NCBI RefSeq assembly: GCF_042429235.1
Contig: NZ_JBHMBA010000002.1
From: Arthrobacter_B citreus
GTDB taxonomy: Bacteria; Actinomycetota; Actinomycetes; Actinomycetales; Micrococcaceae
DNA: 64,000 bases
Direction: 5' to 3' (one strand)
Under the pieces are notes generated by a model. The model did not search any database and was not told the DNA's origin. It saw only the letters and a program-made list of their open reading frames with translations. The position numbers and the translations under genes are program-made. Within the stretch, counting starts at the first letter, position 1, and every line of letters starts with the position of its first letter. This document shows positions 7,237 through 16,008 of the stretch, in pieces.

Positions 7237-9420
7237 CTAGACCGCAGCAACCTCTTTTTCCCGGGCCGGAGCAGCCGCATTGGCAGCGGGCGCGTCCACC
7301 GGATAGGGCTCGGTGCGCGGAGGCCGAACCCGGTCAATGATGACCAGGAGCGCCAGGGAAAGAGCACCCCAAATTCCCAGGGTCAGCAGATGCGATCCCA
7401 CCGTGTCGCCGCCGAAGTAGAGAATGGAGCGGATCGACTCCACGGCAGCGGGCATCGGCAATACCTCGTGCAGGAAGCGGAAGATTTCCGGTTCCATGTA
7501 AATGGACATCGCCGCGCCCGACGCCGGCACACCCAGGAACATCAGGAGCCCGATCACCGGCAGGATGGCCAGCATGCCCATGAACCGCTCAAAGACCGCG
7601 GTGAACATGGCCACGCAGAACACCGCGACGGCGCCGACCCCCAGGAGCGGCCAGAAATGTCCGTCAATGGCACCGACAAACACGTCCGCAATCACCCAGA
7701 GAAAGGCTGAGATTCCGACGGCCCAGGCGGCAACAATCGGTATCAGCTTCCGCAGCGGACGGCTGGCCGGAGCCGCGGTGGAGCCCACGACAATGATCAT
7801 GAAGCCTGCCATGATCCAGCCCATGGCCAGGTACATGGTGGCCATGCCCATGGAGTCGTCGTCGCGCAGCGGGGCAACATCCTCCGCCGTCAGCTCCACC
7901 TGCTGCCCGGCGGCCACCTGGCCAAAGACCGAGTTCACCACCTGCTGCTGGCTCATGCCGGCGGCTTCGTTGCTGATCAGCGTGGCCGTGGGGTTTTCGG
8001 CCGACGGCAGGACAAACGCGGCAACCACCGTGCGGTCACGCACCTGCTCCCGCGCCTCGTCAGCGGAATCCATCGCTGCCAGCTCGAAGAGTCCGGACAT
8101 GTTTTCCTCGAGCCCGGCCGCCGTCTGTTCGGCCTGTTCAACGGTGGCGCCAACGACGGCGACAGGCATGTCCCGCGGTGCCGGCTGGTACATCGCACCG
8201 AGCATGAAGGAGAGCATCATCGTCACCATGGCCAGCGGGAACCCGGCCAGCGCAATGTAGCGCCAGCGGCGGCGCTTGGGCCGCGGCCCGCCGTGCAGTG
8301 AGGCCACGTTGACGGCCAGCGGTGCGGCGTCGGGCTTGCGGTGCCGTTTCAGTGCGTCAAGGCCCAGCGTGAGCAGCAGTGCGGCCACGGCTCCGACGGC
8401 GAGTACGAGCAGGTGCCTGCCAGCGCCGTTTCCGTCGAAGAAGAGCACCGACCGCAGCGACTCGCCGGTGGCGGCCGCAGGCAGGAAACTGTGGAGCCAC
8501 ACATAGATCCCGGGCATCGTGTGCACCGACATGCTCATGTTGGAAGCCGGAACACCCAGCACCATCAGGAACAGCATGCCGACCAGGACGGCCATCGGCC
8601 CGAAAATGCGGGTCAGGAGCAGCTGGACGCTGCCGACGGCGAAGACTGCCAGCGCACATATGCCGAGCACCGCGGCGGTGTGCCCCTGGACCACTCCCAT
8701 GACGGGCCCGACGACGGTCCACACCAGCGCCGCGATCAGCGCCGACCAACCGGCCAACAGGGGAACAAACCGCCGGAACTTCATCAGTTCCGGGGAGTTG
8801 GACAGGATCAGGCTCAGCGGCATGTAGCCGGCGAGCATCAGCGCGGTGGTCATGAACATGGCGCCCAACCCGGCCGCGTCATTGTCCGGCAGCGGAGCGA
8901 GGTCCTCGGACTGCAGGGCCAGGCCCTGCGCCAGCACCTGCGGCGCCACCAGGGCGGTTACCGCGCCGGACTGTGAGGCGCCGGCGGCTCCCGCCGTATA
9001 CAGGGTGGCGGTACCGTCAGCCAGTGCAACGGCTCCGGCAACCTCGCGGTCCATCACCAGTTGGCGCGCTTCCGCGGCAGTTCCCGCCACGCGGACGTCC
9101 ACCGCGTCCGGGTTCGCTGTTTCGAAGGAGTCGGCAAAGGCGGCGGCCTGCTGGGCGTTGCCGGCGACGGCGATTGGCATGTCATGCGGTGTTGGCGCAT
9201 GCATTGCCGCGAGGTACCCGCCCACCAGCATGGAGACCATGAGCAGCGGCATGAGGAACATGGCGACATAGCGGCCGATTTTCTCAGCCTTGGCCCGCTT
9301 AAGCGCAGCGGCTTCGGCGGTAGCCGACAGATCACTGCCAGGTGCCGCCGGCTCCCCGCCCAAGTCCACCGGAGCGGCGCCCGGCGGATAGTCGGCGGAC
9401 GTGGGGGAATTGTGACTCAA
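7237..9420 (-). CDS. YhgE/Pip-like membrane protein, tandem duplication
   Basis: Predicted inner-membrane protein of 727 residues made of two homologous halves. Each half has one membrane segment, an extracytoplasmic domain opening with PHDMPIAV or PRDMPVAV, and then about five membrane segments. Matching landmarks include EDLAPLPDND versus EDVAPLRDDD. This is the layout of YhgE/Pip and ABC-2-like families, usually one copy per protein; such proteins are linked to export or cell-surface functions, but no substrate is known. I chose the TTG start at 9420 because AGGAG lies seven bases upstream; the open frame extends further without support. It is divergent from a TetR gene, the likely repressor. 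Confidence 0.85.
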   Translation of the reverse strand: MSHNSPTSADYPPGAAPVDLGGEPAAPGSDLSATAEAAALKRAKAEKIGRYVAMFLMPLLMVSMLVGGYLAAMHAPTPHDMPIAVAGNAQQAAAFADSFETANPDAVDVRVAGTAAEARQLVMDREVAGAVALADGTATLYTAGAAGASQSGAVTALVAPQVLAQGLALQSEDLAPLPDNDAAGLGAMFMTTALMLAGYMPLSLILSNSPELMKFRRFVPLLAGWSALIAALVWTVVGPVMGVVQGHTAAVLGICALAVFAVGSVQLLLTRIFGPMAVLVGMLFLMVLGVPASNMSMSVHTMPGIYVWLHSFLPAAATGESLRSVLFFDGNGAGRHLLVLAVGAVAALLLTLGLDALKRHRKPDAAPLAVNVASLHGGPRPKRRRWRYIALAGFPLAMVTMMLSFMLGAMYQPAPRDMPVAVVGATVEQAEQTAAGLEENMSGLFELAAMDSADEAREQVRDRTVVAAFVLPSAENPTATLISNEAAGMSQQQVVNSVFGQVAAGQQVELTAEDVAPLRDDDSMGMATMYLAMGWIMAGFMIIVVGSTAAPASRPLRKLIPIVAAWAVGISAFLWVIADVFVGAIDGHFWPLLGVGAVAVFCVAMFTAVFERFMGMLAILPVIGLLMFLGVPASGAAMSIYMEPEIFRFLHEVLPMPAAVESIRSILYFGGDTVGSHLLTLGIWGALSLALLVIIDRVRPPRTEPYPVDAPAANAAAPAREKEVAAV

Positions 9421-9512
9421 GCTCGTGCTCCTGTGCTGTGGTTCGATGGTGATGCGAGGAAGGCACCGGCCGGAGGGCCGAATGCGCGGCCTGTGGGACC
9501 GACTCGTCAAAA

Positions 9513-9530
9513 TTACGCCATGTGGCGTAA
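9513..9530. promoter_or_regulatory. palindromic operator, probable TetR site
   Basis: Perfect inverted repeat TTACGCCA-TG-TGGCGTAA in the 153-base gap between the divergent membrane-protein gene and tetR-type gene. Eight-base arms with a two-base centre fit TetR dimers. Its position would let one regulator control both promoters. Binding by the adjacent regulator is inferred from location. Confidence 0.8.
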
Positions 9531-9573
9531 ATTTGGTTAATCGAGGCAACCATCACGATTGAAGGCACAACAC

Positions 9574-10236
9574 ATGGGTCAGCACGGGGACCATGCACGG
9601 AACATCCTGCTCGACGCGGCCGAGGAGCTTTTTGCCTGCCACGGCATTGACGCCGTCTCCAACCGGCGGATCGCCGAGCACGCCGGGACAGCGAACCACT
9701 CCGCCGTCGCGTACCACTTCGGCGGGCGCGGGGATCTGCTGCGCGCCCTCGTCACCCGCCATGTTGAGGAGACGAACCGCCGCCGTTTGGACCTGAGCGA
9801 GACGCTGGGGGCGGATGCCTCACTGAGTGATCTGCTGGCATGCCTGATCCTGCCTTGGACCGAGCACCTTGCCTCACTGCCGGTTCCCAGCTGGCGCGCC
9901 AGGTTCCTGTCCCAAATCCGCTCGGCACCCTCGGTGCACGAAACCCTGGCCCGCAGCGCCACTGCCAGCCCGGTCACCGAGGACCTGATCCGGCGCGTCC
10001 ACGCCACCCTCGGAGAAATGCCGGCCACAGTGCTGCACGGCCGGTCCTGGATCCTCGGCGGCATGGTGTTGGGAGTGTGCGGAGAGTATGAGGCGCGGAT
10101 CCAGGACGGAGTGGAACAGCCCAACTGGGCCGGCGTTGGCTACTTCCTCATCGACTCCTGCGCCGGCATGCTGTCGGCTCCCGTAACGCATCCGGGAGAC
10201 TTCCTCACACAGCCGTCCCCGCTCTACCTTTTGTGA
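9574..10236 (+). CDS. TetR/AcrR family transcriptional regulator
   Basis: DNA-binding repressor of 220 residues. The N-terminal helix-turn-helix spans about residues 8-55 (ILLDAAEELFACHGIDAVSN, then AYHFGGRGDLLRALVTRH). The rest is the helical ligand-binding and dimerisation domain. I prefer the ATG at 9574, which has GAAGG eight bases upstream, over the in-frame TTG at 9559. It is divergent from the YhgE-like gene and probably controls it and itself through the palindrome at 9513-9530. Its stop codon lies within the first copy of a 36-base repeat. Confidence 0.93.
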   Translation: MGQHGDHARNILLDAAEELFACHGIDAVSNRRIAEHAGTANHSAVAYHFGGRGDLLRALVTRHVEETNRRRLDLSETLGADASLSDLLACLILPWTEHLASLPVPSWRARFLSQIRSAPSVHETLARSATASPVTEDLIRRVHATLGEMPATVLHGRSWILGGMVLGVCGEYEARIQDGVEQPNWAGVGYFLIDSCAGMLSAPVTHPGDFLTQPSPLYLL

Positions 10237-10300
10237 CCGGCACCGTCCTCTGACAGGCACAGCCTTTGTTGACCGGCACCGTCTTCTGACCGGCACCGCT
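10234..10300. repeat. 36-base tandem direct repeat, two copies
   Basis: The core TGACCGGCACCGTC is followed in both copies by a C or T, then TCTGAC, and GGCAC nearby. It begins at 10234 and again at 10270, a 36-base period, with few mismatches. The first copy includes the tetR stop codon, and the second ends at the convergent flavoprotein gene. No stem typical of a terminator is evident. It looks like a local duplication; function unknown. Confidence 0.6.
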
Positions 10301-10308
10301 GCCGGACT

Positions 10309-11304
10309 TCAGCCCGCGAGCTGTTTCGCGCGCGCCGCCACGGCAACCGCGGTGTCCTCGGCCATCAAGTCCCCGTTGATGGCGGCGCCCGCCGCCAGCC
10401 CGGCTGCAGCCGCGCCGATCACCTGCATCATGGGCACCGCGAGGTTTCCGGCGGCGTAGACCCCGGGAACGGCGGTGGCTCCCATCGGATCCACGGCCAC
10501 CGCGGTGCCGATGGACAGGTCCCCCATGAACTGCTCCTCGGGCCTGATCCCCAGATCCGCCAGATATCCGGCCCGGGCACTAAGCCGCGAGAACACCACC
10601 ACGGCATGCCGCGGCACCAGCTCTCCGGAGTCCAGCCGGACCCCCTCCAACCGGGAACCGCCTTCCACGCCAGCCACCTTGCCGCTGACCACCCGAATAC
10701 CGCGGGCGGCCAGCTGTTCGGCCTGCCCGCCATCCGGCTCGCCGCACCCGTTCAGGAAGAGGACGACGTCGTCGCTCCATTGCCGCCACAGCAGCGCCTG
10801 GTGTACGGACGTTCCCAGGTCCGTGGCGAGGATGCCAATGCCCTGGCCCTGGACTTCCCAGCCGTGGCAGTAGGGGCAGTGCAGCACGCCGGTCCCCCAG
10901 TGCTCCGCCAGTCCGGGGACGTCCGGCAGCACATCACGGGCACCGGAAGCCGCCAGCACCCGGCGCGCCCGCAGCACGCGGCCGCCCGACAGCCGCACAT
11001 CAAACCGGCCGTCGGAATTCCGGGACACAGTGGAAACCGTGTCTGCTATCAGTGTGCCGCCGTAGCCGGCCACTTCGCCGCGGCCAACATCGTACAGATC
11101 CCGCGGCGCCGTGCCTTCACGTCCCAGATAATTGTGCACGTGGGCCGCGGGTGCGTTTCGGGGGTCTCCGGCGTCCACCACCGCCACGGAACGCCGCGCC
11201 CGGACCAATGCCAATGCCCCGCTGAGACCCGCTGCGGCACCGCCGATGACCACGACGTCGTACTCCGCAGTTTGTTCCGTTGTTGAGCTTTTGTTCGCCG
11301 GCAT
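10309..11304 (-). CDS. thioredoxin-reductase-like FAD/NAD(P) oxidoreductase
   Basis: Soluble flavoprotein of 331 residues. The FAD motif GGAAAGLSGALA is near residues 21-32. The redox motif HCPYCHGWEV is at about residues 139-148, with the CxxC cysteines that cycle as a disulfide in the thioredoxin reductase family. The C-terminal FAD motif is VYAAGNLAVPM. The HCPYCHGWE form is typical of actinobacterial homologues outside the main trxB, so the electron acceptor is uncertain. The gene is divergent from the XRE-cupin regulator, 110 bases away, an arrangement that suggests direct control. Confidence 0.9.
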   Translation of the reverse strand: MPANKSSTTEQTAEYDVVVIGGAAAGLSGALALVRARRSVAVVDAGDPRNAPAAHVHNYLGREGTAPRDLYDVGRGEVAGYGGTLIADTVSTVSRNSDGRFDVRLSGGRVLRARRVLAASGARDVLPDVPGLAEHWGTGVLHCPYCHGWEVQGQGIGILATDLGTSVHQALLWRQWSDDVVLFLNGCGEPDGGQAEQLAARGIRVVSGKVAGVEGGSRLEGVRLDSGELVPRHAVVVFSRLSARAGYLADLGIRPEEQFMGDLSIGTAVAVDPMGATAVPGVYAAGNLAVPMMQVIGAAAAGLAAGAAINGDLMAEDTAVAVAARAKQLAG

Positions 11305-11414
11305 GGTTTCCTCCTGGGCTGGTGGTGCCGGAGACTTCCTCCGGCTGTCATCCCAGTCTCGATCCGAAGGGAGCCAAGCAGCAAAGATTCTTGCTGGTAT
11401 GGCAAACTCAAACC

Positions 11415-12020
11415 ATGAGCATCGACGAAAACGACACGCTGCGCGGAGTCGGGCCCCGGCTCCGCACGCTCCGGTCGGACCGGAACACCACGCTGGCGGC
11501 GTTGTCCGCGGCCACGGGCATTTCCGTCAGCACACTGTCCCGGCTGGAATCCGGGCAGCGCCGCCCCACCCTTGAGCTGCTGCTGCCGCTGGCCAGGACC
11601 TACGGCGTCACCATCGACGAGCTGGTGGGCGGGCCGGCCACCGGAGATCCCCGCGTGCACATGCAGCCCATCAAACGCCAAGGAGCCGTCATCATTCCGC
11701 TCACCGAAAAGGCCGGCGGCATCAGCGCCTTCAAGTACATCCTGCCGGCACAGCGCAAACCATCGGTGCCGGACCCCCGCACCCATGAGGGCTACGAATG
11801 GCTCTACGTCCTCAGCGGCAAACTCCGGCTGATCCTGGGTGAGCAGGAACTGGTCCTGAAACCCGGAGAAGCCGCGGAGTTCAACACCCGCCTGCCGCAC
11901 TGGATGGGCACCGCCGATTTGAACGCCGTCGAGTTCATCGCCCTGTTCGGCCCGCAGGGTGAGCGGGCGCACCTGCGGGCCCGGCCGGCGTCGTCGGACT
12001 CCTCCGCATCAGCCGGCTGA
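11415..12020 (+). CDS. XRE family regulator with C-terminal cupin
   Basis: Transcription factor of 201 residues. The helix-turn-helix is at residues 10-65 (LRTLRSDRNTTLAALSAATG, SVSTLSRLESGQRRPTLE). A cupin sensor domain spans about residues 105-185 (HEGYEWLYVLSGKLRLILGE and LKPGEAAEFNTRLPHWM), which suggests binding of a small molecule or metal. The open frame begins upstream, but the ATG at 11415 (MSIDENDTL) is the natural start. It is divergent from the flavoprotein gene, which it probably regulates, perhaps in response to redox stress or a metabolite. Confidence 0.92.
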   Translation: MSIDENDTLRGVGPRLRTLRSDRNTTLAALSAATGISVSTLSRLESGQRRPTLELLLPLARTYGVTIDELVGGPATGDPRVHMQPIKRQGAVIIPLTEKAGGISAFKYILPAQRKPSVPDPRTHEGYEWLYVLSGKLRLILGEQELVLKPGEAAEFNTRLPHWMGTADLNAVEFIALFGPQGERAHLRARPASSDSSASAG

Positions 12021-12051
12021 GCGCCGTTCGGCAACCGGCCCCTCGGAGCGG

Positions 12052-13002
12052 CTAGTAGACGGCGATAAAGCGCCCGACGACGCCGCCCGCCCGCAGCTTG
12101 TCGATAGCCTCCGGAATCTCCGCCTGAGTGATGACGTTCATCGGCGGGTTCAGCTTGCCGGACTTCATCAGGTCATACAGCGCCTCGAGGTCCTCCTTGG
12201 TGCCGGACTTTGAACCCTTGATGGACAGCTGATTGATGATGATCGGGTAAGTGTTGATGGTCGCTTCCAGCCTGCCCATGCCCACCTGGACCAGTGTCCC
12301 GAATTCGGCCAGGGTCTCGACGCCGGCCGCCGTGGTGGTGCCAAACCCGGCATAGTCCACAATGAGGTCCAGGTTCTTGTCCTTAAAATCCGTAATGGAC
12401 TCCGCCACGCCCGCCAACCCGATTTCGTCGGCAAGCTGGCGGGTCTCGGGGTTGATTTCAGCGCCGTACACCTCGGCGCCGGCCAGTACGGCAACCCGGG
12501 CACCGATATAGCCCAGCCCGCCGAGGCCGATGACGCCCACCTTCATGCCCGCTTTGGCGCCGCCCACAGCCATAATGGCGTGGTAGGCGGTAAGCCCGGC
12601 ATCGGTGGCCATGGCGGCCAGGTCAAAGGGAACTTCGTCCGGCAGGCGCACCAGGTTGTCGTCGGTGGCCAGCAGCTTGGGGCCGAATCCTCCATCCCAT
12701 TTCCCGTAGCCGAGCGCGTCGCCGTCGCTCATCACGGGTGCCAGGCCCACCCGGTCGCCCACCTTCCAGTGCTCCATCCCCTCGCCCACCTCGGTGATCA
12801 CGCCGGCGTTCTCGTGGCCCATGGTGCGCGGGAGCTCGAAGAAGAGCGGCATCCAGCCGGGATCGTCCAGGGCAGTGACATCGGAGTGGCAAACCCCTGC
12901 GGCTTTGACCTCGACGACCACCTGACCGGGGCCGGCGTGCGGCTCGGGGACTTCGTTGAGTTGAAGCGGATTATTGGTGCCGGTGAACTGCCAGGCCTTC
13001 AT
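12052..13002 (-). CDS. zinc-type alcohol dehydrogenase family protein
   Basis: Medium-chain dehydrogenase of 316 residues. Catalytic-zinc ligands are Cys38 (GVCHSD) and His63 (GHENAG). The Rossmann motif GLGGLGYIGA lies near residue 168. The four-cysteine lobe that binds structural zinc in classic alcohol dehydrogenases is absent: the segment after VGLAPVMSDGD runs straight into GYGKWDGGF, which also explains the short length. The substrate is unknown. Its 3' end faces the XRE-cupin gene. The start at 13002 is preceded by an AAGGAGGA box. Confidence 0.9.
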   Translation of the reverse strand: MKAWQFTGTNNPLQLNEVPEPHAGPGQVVVEVKAAGVCHSDVTALDDPGWMPLFFELPRTMGHENAGVITEVGEGMEHWKVGDRVGLAPVMSDGDALGYGKWDGGFGPKLLATDDNLVRLPDEVPFDLAAMATDAGLTAYHAIMAVGGAKAGMKVGVIGLGGLGYIGARVAVLAGAEVYGAEINPETRQLADEIGLAGVAESITDFKDKNLDLIVDYAGFGTTTAAGVETLAEFGTLVQVGMGRLEATINTYPIIINQLSIKGSKSGTKEDLEALYDLMKSGKLNPPMNVITQAEIPEAIDKLRAGGVVGRFIAVY

Positions 13003-13050
13003 GGGATTGCTCCTCCTTGGTTGTTATTGTCCCCGGAGCTCCGGGGCAGG

Positions 13051-14652
13051 TCAGGTGTCCGCGTGCCGCGGACCCGTGCCGGGCGCCGCGGGACCGGATG
13101 GTGCTGCAGGACCGGAGGGTGATGCAGGACCGGTTGGCGTTGCAGCTGCGGACGCCGCAGGTGCCGGCGCAGTCCTCGTCCCTGCAGTCCCGGGCCCTGC
13201 CGGCAGCTGGGCTTTCCGCCGGCCGAAGGCCCGCTCATAGAGCACCGCGAAGATCATTGCCACAACCACCGCGATGATGATGAGGATCAGCATGCCGATG
13301 ATCCCGCTCTGCACCCCCGCGCTGGCATCGGCGTCGAAATACAGGACGGCCCGGTTCGCCATGGTCATTTGATACAGCGGCTCACCGCGGGCGATAAACC
13401 GGAAGAACCCCGGCAGAGCCTCCAGCGGGACCACGCCGCTGGCCGCGGGCAGGCCCATGAACACGATGTAGATCATGGACACAATCATTCCGGCGCTGCC
13501 CAGCACCGTGATCAGCGCGAACGCTACGGCCGACACTGTGACAATGGACAGCCAGGTGGTGAGGAAGTACCAGCCCCCGTGCGGAATCGGCATGCCGACG
13601 GCGGAGCCCACCCACATCATCAGCCCCGCGGTCGGCAGGGCTGCGAGGGCAACGATCCCCCACTTGGTGAAGAAGGTGACCCAGCGGGCCGGGCGCACCG
13701 GCGGTCCCAGGACAAAACGCGGCCCCAGCTCAATGGGCAGAACGCCCAGCCGGGAATCCACCAAGAAATGAATGGCAACGGAACCGGCAACTCCCACGAC
13801 CATCAGCAGCACCGAGTAGAAGAACGCCCCCATACCCAGCGCCGTGCCTTCCGGCGGTGTTTCGTAGGCGGTGGTGGTGACCTGGATGGGGCTGCTCAGC
13901 AGATCGGCGGACGTCCCGGTCAGTTTCGGGGACAACTGCTGCTCCAGCTGAGTCGGCAGCTCGGCGCCCGCCGTTCGCAGCTGCCGGTCCAGCTGGGCCT
14001 GCGCTGCGGTCTGGGCGGTTTGCGCCGCGGACGTCAGCTGCTCCCCCACGCTCTTGTTGGCCTGGTCCAGCGCCGGGTTGACGGCGCCCGTCGCCAAGCT
14101 GCTGGCCAGCGGGCCGGCCAAGGGGTTGGTGTACACGGTGACGGAGGGTCGGGACACAGCATCTTCCGAGAGTGTTCCGCTCACCAGGGCCAGCGCGTCC
14201 GCCGAAAAGGACTCGGGGATGACGACGGCGGCATGGATCTGCCCCTTGCGCATCTGGTCCTGGGCCTCGTCCCAGGACAGCTGCCTCAGGTCTATCTCGT
14301 CGTTCCGGGAGAATCCCTGTGTCATTTGGTCGGTGATCGTCGCGCCGAGGTCTTCCCGCCCGCCGCCGTCGGGCGATTCGGCGCCGGCATCCTCATTAAC
14401 GACGGCTATGGGAAAGTGATTAAGGTGCGTGCCGGGGCTGCCCAGCCCGCCGATGTAGAGCGCAGTGCCGGTTCCGCCCAGGAGCAGCAGCACCAGCAGC
14501 GGCAGTAACCACAGCCGGGGCGAGTAATACGGATGATGTTCCTTGGCGTGGCTGACCCTGCGGGTATTGGAACCGGAGTCTGTGCCGGAACCGGAGCCAT
14601 TGTTCCAATCAGAGTCGTTTTTTGAACCGGAGTCCATGGGGTGGGCGGGCAT
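13051..14652 (-). CDS. YhgE/Pip-like membrane protein
   Basis: Membrane protein of 533 residues. A charged, Ser/Gly/Asn-rich N-terminus leads to a membrane segment near residues 48-68 (LWLLPLLVLLLLGGTGTALY). A large extracytoplasmic domain starting HFPIAVVNEDAG follows, with a helical stretch around residues 190-260. Then come about five membrane segments and a Pro/Ala/Gly tail with repeated PSGPAAP units. This is the single-copy YhgE/Pip layout; compare the duplicated protein at 7237-9420. GGAGG six bases upstream supports the ATG at 14652. Role unknown, possibly export or surface-related. It lies 48 bases upstream of the dehydrogenase gene in the same direction. Confidence 0.88.
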   Translation of the reverse strand: MPAHPMDSGSKNDSDWNNGSGSGTDSGSNTRRVSHAKEHHPYYSPRLWLLPLLVLLLLGGTGTALYIGGLGSPGTHLNHFPIAVVNEDAGAESPDGGGREDLGATITDQMTQGFSRNDEIDLRQLSWDEAQDQMRKGQIHAAVVIPESFSADALALVSGTLSEDAVSRPSVTVYTNPLAGPLASSLATGAVNPALDQANKSVGEQLTSAAQTAQTAAQAQLDRQLRTAGAELPTQLEQQLSPKLTGTSADLLSSPIQVTTTAYETPPEGTALGMGAFFYSVLLMVVGVAGSVAIHFLVDSRLGVLPIELGPRFVLGPPVRPARWVTFFTKWGIVALAALPTAGLMMWVGSAVGMPIPHGGWYFLTTWLSIVTVSAVAFALITVLGSAGMIVSMIYIVFMGLPAASGVVPLEALPGFFRFIARGEPLYQMTMANRAVLYFDADASAGVQSGIIGMLILIIIAVVVAMIFAVLYERAFGRRKAQLPAGPGTAGTRTAPAPAASAAATPTGPASPSGPAAPSGPAAPGTGPRHADT

Positions 14653-14860
14653 GGGTTACCTCCAGAAGCCGGAGTTCTCGCGCTGACCTACCTTTCGAGC
14701 GTATCGGCGGCGCCGTGCTGCGGATACCTGTCTGCCCCGAAACCGCTGGCCGGGGGTACTACTCGCGCCGCCGCCGTCGTTATTGGTTCCCGCTTTCCGG
14801 GGTGCGTGCCACGGCTGATGGCATACTCGGGCACATGATTTTCCTGCCGATCGCGAAGAA

Positions 14861-15619
14861 TCACCCAAGTTCGCAGGTGGAGAGGGGCGTCCAGCCGGAT
14901 GGCAGCGGCCCCTTGATTGCTCCCCGCTCGGCGTCTGCCTGGGCTGACCAGCCTTGTGCCGCTTGGCCCGTGGAGAAGCCGCCTTTTGCCACCCGTACGC
15001 CGACGTCAGGATGCTTCATCCCGGGGGCGCCGCCGCGGCGGGTGGATGCACGGACGCTCCACGGCTGGTCGGCGAATCCACCTCCGCGGAAAACCCGATA
15101 GTTCCCATAACGTGCCGGGTCCAGCAAATCCCAGCACCACTCCCAAACGTTCCCCAGCGTGTCGTGCAGGCCGTAAGCGTTGGGTTCCTTCAACCCCACA
15201 GCCTGAGGTTGGCCCACCTCATCAGCGGCCGTCCATGCGATGCGTTCGAGGAGTCCGTAGTGCGGACCCGTTGTCCGTGCCCGGCAGGCGTATTCCCATT
15301 CGGCTTCTGTGGGCAGCCGATATCCGCCGGCTTCGGTCTGCCACGTCACGCTTTCCCGGTTCACCAGGTACACCGGCGCCAGCCCCTCCAAGACCGACGC
15401 AGCATTGCAGAAATTGACCGCGTCAAGCCAGGTCAGGTCCACAGCTGGCGAGAGGAGGGACAATCCAGCTGCGCCCATAACCTTCGCATAGCTGGCCTGA
15501 GTGATGGGAACGACGCCGATCTCGAACCGTTCGAGCTCCACGGACCGGCGGAGCCCTCGACGTGCGTCGTGCAGCTCCACCTCCCCCGCGGGCAAGGCGC
15601 GCAAATCGAGAGTAGTCAT
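14861..15619 (-). CDS. SUMF1 (formylglycine-generating-enzyme-like) domain protein
   Basis: Protein of 252 residues with the SUMF1/FGE-sulfatase fold. Landmarks are VTWQTEAGGYRLPTEAEWEYACRA near residues 95-118 (shown in two parts by the family pattern YRLPTEAEWEYA), YGLHDTLGNVWEW near 155 and the C-terminal RVFRGGGFADQPWSVR. Active formylglycine-generating enzymes use a cysteine pair in the region after the RGG motif. Here that region has serines and no cysteine, so sulfatase activation is unlikely; the fold is also used for other tasks. No sulfatase of the formylglycine class is nearby. Start ATG at 15619 (MTTLDLRAL). Confidence 0.85.
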   Translation of the reverse strand: MTTLDLRALPAGEVELHDARRGLRRSVELERFEIGVVPITQASYAKVMGAAGLSLLSPAVDLTWLDAVNFCNAASVLEGLAPVYLVNRESVTWQTEAGGYRLPTEAEWEYACRARTTGPHYGLLERIAWTAADEVGQPQAVGLKEPNAYGLHDTLGNVWEWCWDLLDPARYGNYRVFRGGGFADQPWSVRASTRRGGAPGMKHPDVGVRVAKGGFSTGQAAQGWSAQADAERGAIKGPLPSGWTPLSTCELG

Positions 15620-15763
15620 TCCGCCATGATTCCACCGGAGCCGCCATAAGCCATTCATGGCCTAGGCTGGGGCGGCGGCGTGTTCCGCCTCACACCGAGG
15701 CCGCACAAAGTAACCGCAAGCACTCTGAGCACCGCGTCCTGACGCATCGAAAAGAAAGCGAAC

Positions 15764-16003
15764 ATGAGCAACCATGCCCGCGGCGACCTCCCTGCAAAGA
15801 AGGTCCTCACCCGCGCCATCTATGTGCCCACCGCCATTACCCTGATCATGGCCGTCTATTTCGCCATAACCGGCGAATGGCTTCTGGCCGGCCTGATGGT
15901 GGTGGTATCGCTCGGCAGTCTGATCACCTATCCCTGGTACAAGCGCCAGCTTGCTGCCCGGGACGCTGCCGCTGCGAAGCCGGCAAGCAGCCACGACAGC
16001 TAG
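15764..16003 (+). CDS. small membrane protein, two segments
   Basis: A 79-residue protein with two hydrophobic segments (roughly residues 20-37 and 40-58) between a basic N-terminus and a charged, alanine-rich tail. It is the first of three closely spaced rightward genes: the kinase-like gene starts five bases after its stop. I recognise no family. Reading frame, membrane pattern and operon position support it as real. Confidence 0.7.
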   Translation: MSNHARGDLPAKKVLTRAIYVPTAITLIMAVYFAITGEWLLAGLMVVVSLGSLITYPWYKRQLAARDAAAAKPASSHDS

Positions 16004-16008
16004 GCGGC

